This document shows, in pieces, positions 1 to 4,671 of a stretch of 7,525 bases of DNA. The DNA comes from Bacteroidota bacterium (lineage in GTDB: Bacteria; Bacteroidota; Rhodothermia; Balneolales; HLUCCA01). The notes beneath the pieces were generated by a model. The model saw nothing but the letters and a program-made list of their open reading frames with translations, searched no databases and was not told where the DNA came from. The translations under genes were made by a program, and so were the position numbers. The number at the start of each line of letters is the position of its first letter. Position 1 is the stretch's first letter. Location of the stretch: NCBI GenBank assembly GCA_003448835.1, contig DLXM01000169.1, positions 1 through 7,525 on the forward strand, given 5' to 3'.

Positions 1-188
1 TTTTCTTCCTCGAGTTCTTTGATGCGTTTAAGTTCGTTCACACTCAATCCACCGTATTTACTACGCCATTTGTAAAAGGTAGCTTCACTGATTCCGGCTT
101 CACGACATAATGCCGTGATTTTTTCTCCTTTTTCAGCTCGGTTGAGTAACGTGACAATTTGTGGTTCGGTAAATCGTGTCTTTTTCAT
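1..188 (-). CDS. IS3-family transposase OrfA (partial, 3' end beyond window)
   Basis: This encodes the first 62 residues of the small DNA-binding subunit of an IS3-family transposase. The protein begins MKKTRFTEPQIVTLL, typical of OrfA proteins of the IS407-like group. Residues about 24-47 form the helix-turn-helix (ALCREAGISEATFYKW), followed by KYGGLSVNELKRIKELEEE, where the leucine zipper used for OrfA/OrfAB oligomerisation begins. OrfA binds the IS ends. In this family a programmed -1 frameshift with the downstream OrfB (DDE integrase core) makes the active transposase; OrfB would lie further left. The start ATG at 186-188 is the natural one for the family. No lesion is seen in the visible part, but whether the element is complete cannot be judged. 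Confidence 0.88.
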   Translation of the reverse strand, partial: MKKTRFTEPQIVTLLNRAEKGEKITALCREAGISEATFYKWRSKYGGLSVNELKRIKELEEE

Positions 189-246
189 GGCTATAAATTA
201 AGAGCAATCCTCTACTTTACAATGCCGAAAATCGGGGAAGCTTACA
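1..246 (-). mobile_element. IS3-family insertion sequence, left-end fragment
   Basis: This is the transposase-proximal end of an IS3-family element that runs off the left edge of the window. It contains the 5' part of OrfA and about 58 bp of leader. Read on the minus strand, the outer end begins TGTAAGCTTCCCCGATTTTC, which starts with the TG usual for this family and has the C-rich stretch often seen in terminal inverted repeats of IS407-like members. I therefore place the boundary at 246. The end contains a small inverted repeat (CCGAAAATCGG, 225-235). Family assignment rests on the OrfA sequence. The exact boundary is inferred, because the other end and the target duplication are outside the window or cannot be recognised. 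Confidence 0.75.
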
Positions 247-325
247 TCACCATATCCAGATTTCAGCGGACATCATGATCGTAGCAAACATGATCAATCC
301 TAAGTGCGATTTACTGAATAATGAG
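247..325. other. Short spacer between IS end and AlbA_2 gene
   Basis: This 79-bp stretch separates the inferred IS end from the stop codon of the AlbA_2-domain gene. I recognise no gene or clear terminator hairpin in it. It holds a short direct repeat, CATGATC, at 274-280 and 289-295, and AATGAGTT recurs at 320-327 and 340-347, the second copy lying inside the end of the gene. These are probably chance or local slippage. Confidence 0.4.
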
Positions 326-1777
326 TTATGAATGATAAATAATGAGTTCCCAATATCCTGATCGTTCACCTTCTTTACGAGCCAAGAGATTCTGTTTTTT
401 CAGCTTTTGAATATTTTTCTCGACCCCGCGTTCAGTGATATCTAACTTCTTCGCCATTTCGGGAATGGTTACATATTGGTTCCTATATACCATTTCCAAT
501 ATCAGAAGCGCACTCTTTCCAATTTTTGAAGTGGTTTTTTCGATGAGCAGTTCTTTTACAGCAGGCCAATTTTCAGATGGAACTTTCCCCGAACTATTCC
601 CCGAACTATTCCCCGAACTTTTTTCGGGTCGTTGTAGAACCACAGTGAACATCCCATCCGTTTTAAATTGAGGATTTGGAAGATTGGCGGCTTGCATTTG
701 ATCTTTAATCCGTCCAATTCCCGAGCCTACATGCTCCACCATATGAATGCGGACAAACAAACCAAATATTAATGGATTACGGCTATGACTTTTTGTGCCA
801 AAATCAGCTGGAGAGATTGCACTGGCTAAACCTCCAGGATTGGTGATCTCCACTCTGTCATTAAATAACTCGATGGTAATTCTGGCTCCTTTGTCGTAGT
901 AATCCCGATGGCAGAGGGCGTTGATTATGGCTTCTTTCAAAGCTGTTTCAGGAACTTCCAAAATCTCCTTCCTTGGGCCGCCACCTGTAATAACATAGCG
1001 TACATCCAATTTACCTCGCAACCACTGCATGGCCTGCTCATATTGAATCATCAAAGGACCGCCATAAATCTTGTCATCGATGATCTGGGTTTTATTAGTT
1101 CCTTCAAAGGCAATACAGCGGATTGTTGCTGTTTCGATAAATTGCTCCGGGGCTGACCCGAAAAACAACACACCACCATTTTTCATGTGCTCATCCGCTG
1201 ATATCAGTTTTAAGTTTTGGATGATGTGTTCACGGTTGATGCTTTTAGAGATTCCACTTATTATTCGAAATTCTTCAAACCAACTTAGATCGATGTTCTT
1301 GGATGGATCGAAAGCTGGGCAGGGCGCCTCGTCAAAATAAATGCGGTCGGATTGCTGAAAAAAATCCCGCATTTCTTCGACAGTAGTGAGTTTCTGTGTA
1401 TTTGGACCTTGCCTTACATAAATGGCACCTGATAATACATAAGGTTTATGCGGACCATCGTTAACCTCAATGACCCACACCTTCTTGTCTTCAACTTTAA
1501 TAGAGTAAAAGGAAACAGGAATATGGGGATTGATTTCATTAAGAGAGTTCTGGATAGCTGATCTCTTCGTATTGTCTATATCCACACCATGAATTCTATT
1601 ATCATTACTTACCCCAATTAGTAAGACACCTCCGGCAGCATTGGCAAAAGCGCAGATCTCCTCACTTAGCTCTTTGAGCTTACTTGGCACTCGGATTTTA
1701 AACTCCACATTGTAACCCTCACCCGATTGGATGAGCGAGAGGATATTTGAGGGTGTGAGGTGATTATTCAATACCAT
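326..1777 (-). CDS. AlbA_2 (Schlafen-like) / GHKL ATPase-like / winged-helix protein, putative transcriptional regulator
   Basis: This is a 483-residue protein of the group annotated as ATP-binding protein or putative transcriptional regulator (COG2865-like, sometimes mislabelled RecG-like). Residues about 13-135 form the AlbA_2 domain, with the conserved VEFK (E25, K27), FANAAGG (44-50) and LLIGV (52-56). Residues about 275-382 resemble the divergent GHKL ATPase fold (HATPase_c_4), with the N-box-like EAIINALCHRDY (282-293), NPGGL (313-317), RNPLI (333-337) and GSGIGR (351-356). A linker SGNSSGNSSGK (388-398) is encoded by a 12-bp tandem repeat. Residues about 418-476 form a winged helix (VTIPEMAKKLDITERGVEKN). 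The family is thought to bind nucleic acid, but the function of this member is unknown; some relatives sit in mobile or defence regions. The start overlaps the stop of a decayed DUF2188 gene (TAATG), suggesting former translational coupling. There is no clear Shine-Dalgarno sequence. Confidence 0.88.
   Translation of the reverse strand: MVLNNHLTPSNILSLIQSGEGYNVEFKIRVPSKLKELSEEICAFANAAGGVLLIGVSNDNRIHGVDIDNTKRSAIQNSLNEINPHIPVSFYSIKVEDKKVWVIEVNDGPHKPYVLSGAIYVRQGPNTQKLTTVEEMRDFFQQSDRIYFDEAPCPAFDPSKNIDLSWFEEFRIISGISKSINREHIIQNLKLISADEHMKNGGVLFFGSAPEQFIETATIRCIAFEGTNKTQIIDDKIYGGPLMIQYEQAMQWLRGKLDVRYVITGGGPRKEILEVPETALKEAIINALCHRDYYDKGARITIELFNDRVEITNPGGLASAISPADFGTKSHSRNPLIFGLFVRIHMVEHVGSGIGRIKDQMQAANLPNPQFKTDGMFTVVLQRPEKSSGNSSGNSSGKVPSENWPAVKELLIEKTTSKIGKSALLILEMVYRNQYVTIPEMAKKLDITERGVEKNIQKLKKQNLLARKEGERSGYWELIIYHS
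585..620 (-). repeat. 12-bp tandem repeat inside the AlbA_2 gene
   Basis: Three head-to-tail copies of TTCCCCGAACTA (plus-strand reading) lie at 585-596, 597-608 and 609-620; the last differs only in its final base (TT instead of TA). On the coding strand they encode the repeating SSGN/SSGK units between the ATPase-like domain and the C-terminal winged helix. The unit is a multiple of three, so copy-number change would lengthen or shorten the linker without a frameshift. Similar short repeats at this linker are, from general knowledge, common and variable in AlbA_2 proteins (SEK- or GSGK-type runs). Confidence 0.9.
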
Positions 1778-1987
1778 TAATCTTTTAGAGGATATGAATC
1801 CTTTCCATGACTATTTTTTTCTTTGGATTGACCCATCTTTTTTATGGATGACCGATTCTGAACCTTCTTTACGGCTTAAGTCTCTAGACCATGGTTCTGA
1901 CTGTTTTTTTAGTATCAAAGTTTTTGGAAGCCCTGTCGCTCCCCCTCTCTTTGAACTCTAATCATCTTTCTGATTGGGCTTATAAAC
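1777..1987 (-). pseudogene. Decayed DUF2188-family small protein gene (multiple frameshifts)
   Basis: No single frame is open here, but pieces in successive frames line up with one DUF2188 protein (family about 60-75 residues, function unknown). Reading leftward: YKPNQKDD (about 1961-1984), RVQREG (1942-1959), SDRASKNFDTKK then TVRTMV (1887-1940), RDLSRKEGSE then SVIHKKDGSIQRK (about 1817-1885), NSHGKDSYPLKD and TAA (1777-1815). These match family blocks I recall: PN-x-DGGW, VKREG-x-RAS, FDTK-x-EA, ELVIH-x-DG-x-IQ and SYG-x-DP-x-PPK. Apparent lesions are loss of about 2 nt where a Trp codon is expected (1960), an extra G in a G5 run (1941-1945), an extra T near 1886, and an extra A in an A7 run (1814-1820). 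No in-frame ATG is visible at the N-terminal end. The stop overlaps the next gene's start (TAATG). Raw-read error is an alternative, but several lesions in 200 bp while neighbours are clean favours true decay. Confidence 0.72.
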
Positions 1988-2018
1988 AAATATAATATCT
2001 TGTCGAAGTTTTCAAAAA
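1987..2018 (-). promoter_or_regulatory. Candidate Bacteroidota-type promoter (-33/-7)
   Basis: On the minus strand TATATTTG (1987-1994) fits the TAnnTTTG -7 element known from Bacteroidota. It is preceded by TTTTTG (2013-2018) with an 18-nt spacer, close to the usual 19-21. It points toward the decayed DUF2188 gene and the AlbA_2 gene, and no other promoter is evident for that gene. It also overlaps where the N-terminus of DUF2188 should be, and the T-run doubles as the tail of the candidate mnmE terminator, so the match could be fortuitous in this A+T-rich stretch. Confidence 0.3.
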
Positions 2019-2044
2019 TAATACTTGATAGTATCTAGTATTAT
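2013..2044 (-). terminator. Candidate Rho-independent terminator of mnmE
   Basis: An exact 8-bp inverted repeat, ATAATACT (2018-2025) and AGTATTAT (2037-2044), has an 11-nt loop. Read on the minus strand it is followed by five T residues (2014-2018). It starts 7 bp after the mnmE stop, the right place and orientation for a terminator. The stem is entirely A+T-rich apart from one G-C pair, so it would be weak. Confidence 0.45.
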
Positions 2045-2050
2045 GTAATC

Positions 2051-3427
2051 TCACTTCCCGATACAAAATCGTGAAAAGATGGAATCCAGCAGATCTTCGG
2101 TGGTGATGTTGCCGGTGATGGTTCCCAGTTCATGGAGGGCAGCGCGCAGATCGATACTTACGAAATCGCCTGTGGTACCTGCTTCCAGAGCATTCATGGC
2201 ATCTTTTAGGTGTTGATAGGTTTTTTGAAGTGCATCGCGGTGGCGTGAGGAGGTGACTAAGAGTCCGGAAGTGTCGATTTCCTGATTACTAAGCACCGAT
2301 TTTTTCATCCGGACTTTCAACTCATCTATTCCATCCAGATTCTTGGCGGATATCAACAAATCAAAGAGTCCGCTCACATCTCCGTTCACGTTCAAATCCA
2401 ATTTATTTCCAACACTTAGAATCGATTTATGAACATATTTTTGACGCAAATCTGCGATTAAATGCTTTTCAGCATCAGTAATCTGCTCGGACAAATCTTT
2501 CAAATACACGATCAAATCAGCATCATCCATCGCTTTGTGCGATCGTCGAACGCCTTCTGCTTCGATTAAATCCTCGGTATCGCGAAGTCCGGCTGTGTCT
2601 GTGAGCGTGAACAAAAGTCCATCCAGACTCCAGTCCGCATCAATCACATCCCGCGTAGTCCCGGCAATTTCTGAAACGATGGCGCGTTCTTTGCCCATTA
2701 AGGCATTCAATAACGTGGATTTTCCGGCATTGGGCTTACCAACAAACACCGTTTTTATGCCATGTTTAACCAGACGGCCAGTTTCATAAGTCGCCAACAG
2801 TTTCTCAATTTCGGTGTTGAGTTCGAGCAACAATTTTCGCAGCTGATCTTTACTCGCGAACTCGACATCCTCCTCAATGAAATCCAATTCCAATTCAACT
2901 AATGCCGTAGCATCGATGATTTGCTGACGAAACACATCGATATGTTTTCCCAGGGCACCATCCAGTTGTTGTTGGGCAGCTTCTACCGCTTTTCGACTTC
3001 GAGCGTGGATGAGGTCCGCCACCGCTTCAGCCTGACTCAATTCCATTTTGCCGTTCAAAAAGGCACGTTGGGTAAATTCTCCGGGCTCGGCAGAACGGAC
3101 TCCAACTGACAACACGGTTTCGAGCACAGCCTGTGATACCAGTACCCCACCATGGCACGAGATTTCGATGGTGTCCTCGCCAGTATAAGATTTTGGGGAA
3201 CGAAATACCGTTGCGAGCACCTCATCTATTTTTCGACCATCCTTTGTGATATGACCAAAATGCACCGTGTGGGAGTCCACTTCGGCTAAATTCTTCCCAC
3301 GAAATATCGTTCCAACTTTAGCAATCGCATCTTTCCCTGATACACGAATTACTGCGATCCCACCTTCACCCACCGGTGTAGCGATGGCAGCAATTGGATC
3401 CGACTGATATAAATTGTCTTTATTCAT
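2051..3427 (-). CDS. mnmE: tRNA uridine-5-carboxymethylaminomethyl modification GTPase MnmE
   Basis: MnmE (TrmE) works with MnmG in the cytoplasm to install the carboxymethylaminomethyl group on U34 of tRNAs reading split codon boxes, using a folate one-carbon unit, GTP and K+. Numbering from the ATG at 3425-3427 (458 residues), the N-terminal folate-binding domain carries ATPVGEGGIAVIRVSG (about 16-31) and CHGG (91-94). The G domain shows G1 GKPNAGKST (230-238), G2-region GTTRD (256-260), G3 DTAGL (277-281), G4 NKLD (341-344) and SAK (360-362). The protein ends in the family hallmark CIGK, whose Cys is essential in known MnmE. Length is normal and nothing is missing. An in-frame ATG at 3449-3451 would add MLISYLLS, which is unlike the family's N-terminus, so I prefer the internal start. 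It is divergent from the efflux operon. Confidence 0.97.
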   Translation of the reverse strand: MNKDNLYQSDPIAAIATPVGEGGIAVIRVSGKDAIAKVGTIFRGKNLAEVDSHTVHFGHITKDGRKIDEVLATVFRSPKSYTGEDTIEISCHGGVLVSQAVLETVLSVGVRSAEPGEFTQRAFLNGKMELSQAEAVADLIHARSRKAVEAAQQQLDGALGKHIDVFRQQIIDATALVELELDFIEEDVEFASKDQLRKLLLELNTEIEKLLATYETGRLVKHGIKTVFVGKPNAGKSTLLNALMGKERAIVSEIAGTTRDVIDADWSLDGLLFTLTDTAGLRDTEDLIEAEGVRRSHKAMDDADLIVYLKDLSEQITDAEKHLIADLRQKYVHKSILSVGNKLDLNVNGDVSGLFDLLISAKNLDGIDELKVRMKKSVLSNQEIDTSGLLVTSSRHRDALQKTYQHLKDAMNALEAGTTGDFVSIDLRAALHELGTITGNITTEDLLDSIFSRFCIGK

Positions 3428-3514
3428 ACTCAAAAGATATGAAATAAGCATGTAAGATTATGATTCCACTCTTTGAACAAAAGAACTGCTTCTCAACCCA
3501 TTCAGCACAAATCA

Positions 3515-3544
3515 TTTATAAAATCCAAATCAGGCAGAAACCAA
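3515..3544 (-). promoter_or_regulatory. Candidate sigma-70-like promoter for mnmE
   Basis: On the minus strand TTGGTT (3539-3544) and TATAAA (3515-3520) are separated by 18 nt, a plausible -35/-10 pair. It would give a leader of about 80 nt before the preferred mnmE start. It lies in the 172-bp divergent region between mnmE and the efflux adaptor gene. I see no equally good promoter for the plus-strand operon in this region. This is a pattern match only. Confidence 0.3.
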
Positions 3545-3599
3545 AAACCGAACTCACCGTATAGAAGCCAGTTGTGTCATACCTAATTGAAAAATTTAT

Positions 3600-4646
3600 A
3601 TGAAAAACAGATACCTCCTTTCAATCTTTACAATTTTACTTTTATCAGCCTGTGGTGGTGAAAAAGCCAATAATGGTGAAATTGCTGAATCAGACACTCT
3701 GATTTACATCCCGGTTGAAGCCGGCCGCGCTGAACAGGGTAGTGTATCAGCCTACTACTCAACAACTGCTACGCTCGAAGCAGAAGAAGAAGCTGAAGTC
3801 GTAGCCAAGACAAACGGAATCATTACTCGACTTTTTGTGGAGGAAGGTGATTTTGTCCGAGTCGGAACCCCATTACTTCAATTGGATGACACCCAGTATA
3901 AATTAGAAGTCAACCGTGCCGAAGCTAATCTTAACAGACTACAAAGTGATTTCGACCGAAATAAAGAAATGTTCGAACGCAATATGGTTAGCGCCGAAGT
4001 TTTCGATCGTGTTAAGTACGAGTACGAGTCTCAAAAAGCTACGCTCGATATGGCAAAACTGAATGTTGAATATACAACTGTGCGCGCACCGATAAGTGGT
4101 GTTGTATCCGAACGAATGGTTCGAACCGGCAATATGGTTGTCCCAAACCAGAATGTGTTCCGCGTTACAACTATGAATCCACTCAAAGCCATCCTCCACC
4201 TGCCTGAGCATGAACTCCAGAAAATTAAAGTCGGACAAAAAGTGATGATGGATATCGATGCGATACCAAACACCACATTTGAAGGATCCGTCGAACGAAT
4301 TAGTCCGGTAGTGGACCGATCAACCGGAACTTTCCGCGTTGTTGTTCTACTCCGCGATCAGGCCAATCGTATCAAACCAGGTATGTTTGCACGTGTCCGT
4401 GTGGTTTATGATGTTCGTGATCAAACCATGGTGGTTCCAAAACTTGCTATTATCAATGATGGCGGACGCAACTCAGTTTTTGTTGTTAACGACAGTCTTG
4501 TCAAGCGAAAAAATGTCACCGTTGGATACACAAACGGGACTAAAGTCGAAATTCTAAATGGACTCGATATCGGTGATGTCGTCGTAACCGTAGGACATAA
4601 CAGCCTTCGTGACAGCACACGTGTTGAAATCATCAACATCCTCTAA
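3600..4646 (+). CDS. RND efflux periplasmic adaptor subunit (HlyD/MFP family lipoprotein)
   Basis: This 348-residue protein is a periplasmic adaptor that would link an RND permease to an outer-membrane channel. It begins with a lipoprotein signal peptide (MKNRYLLSIF..., lipobox LSAC with Cys18), so it should be lipid-anchored. Domains in order: first half of the lipoyl-like domain (about 62-98, GIITRLFVEEGDFVRVGTPL), an alpha-helical hairpin of predicted coiled-coil type (about 100-155), the second lipoyl half with the classic VRAPISGVVSERMV (161-174), a beta-barrel domain (about 193-270), and a membrane-proximal domain to the C-terminus. This order and length are typical of AcrA/MexA-like adaptors, although the hairpin is short. 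The downstream permease starts 25 bp after the stop, so they are almost certainly one operon. Substrate cannot be told from sequence. The start has no clear Shine-Dalgarno sequence, but the signal peptide fixes it. Confidence 0.95.
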   Translation: MKNRYLLSIFTILLLSACGGEKANNGEIAESDTLIYIPVEAGRAEQGSVSAYYSTTATLEAEEEAEVVAKTNGIITRLFVEEGDFVRVGTPLLQLDDTQYKLEVNRAEANLNRLQSDFDRNKEMFERNMVSAEVFDRVKYEYESQKATLDMAKLNVEYTTVRAPISGVVSERMVRTGNMVVPNQNVFRVTTMNPLKAILHLPEHELQKIKVGQKVMMDIDAIPNTTFEGSVERISPVVDRSTGTFRVVVLLRDQANRIKPGMFARVRVVYDVRDQTMVVPKLAIINDGGRNSVFVVNDSLVKRKNVTVGYTNGTKVEILNGLDIGDVVVTVGHNSLRDSTRVEIINIL

Positions 4647-4659
4647 TCTGAACTAATCC

Positions 4660-4663
4660 AGGA
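4660..4663 (+). promoter_or_regulatory. Ribosome binding site of the RND permease
   Basis: AGGA lies 8 nt before the ATG at 4672-4674, a standard spacing. It supports this start, which is also where the conserved RND N-terminus (MRLIEVSIRRK) begins. It is the clearest Shine-Dalgarno sequence in the window. Confidence 0.55.
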
Positions 4664-4671
4664 ATCAACTG

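Noticed and set aside
274..295. CATGATC direct repeat near the IS end as a possible target-site duplication
   Set aside because: Both copies lie on the same side of the IS and do not flank it, so they cannot be its target duplication.
435..1340. Plus-strand open frames opposite the AlbA_2 gene (435-671, 908-1156, 1071-1340)
   Set aside because: They are antisense shadows of a well-supported conserved gene, with no family resemblance and low-complexity products such as PELFPELF, which merely reads the 12-bp repeat backwards.
1938..1974. Small minus-strand open frame starting at an ATG near 1965 as a possible leader peptide
   Set aside because: It encodes only about 16 residues (MIRVQREGERQG...). 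Its start coincides with part of the broken DUF2188 alignment and is better explained as pseudogene debris.
3428..3599. Riboswitch or regulator-binding operator in the divergent mnmE/efflux intergenic region
   Set aside because: I found no convincing palindrome, aptamer-like fold or clear plus-strand promoter; only a weak minus-strand -35/-10 match remains.
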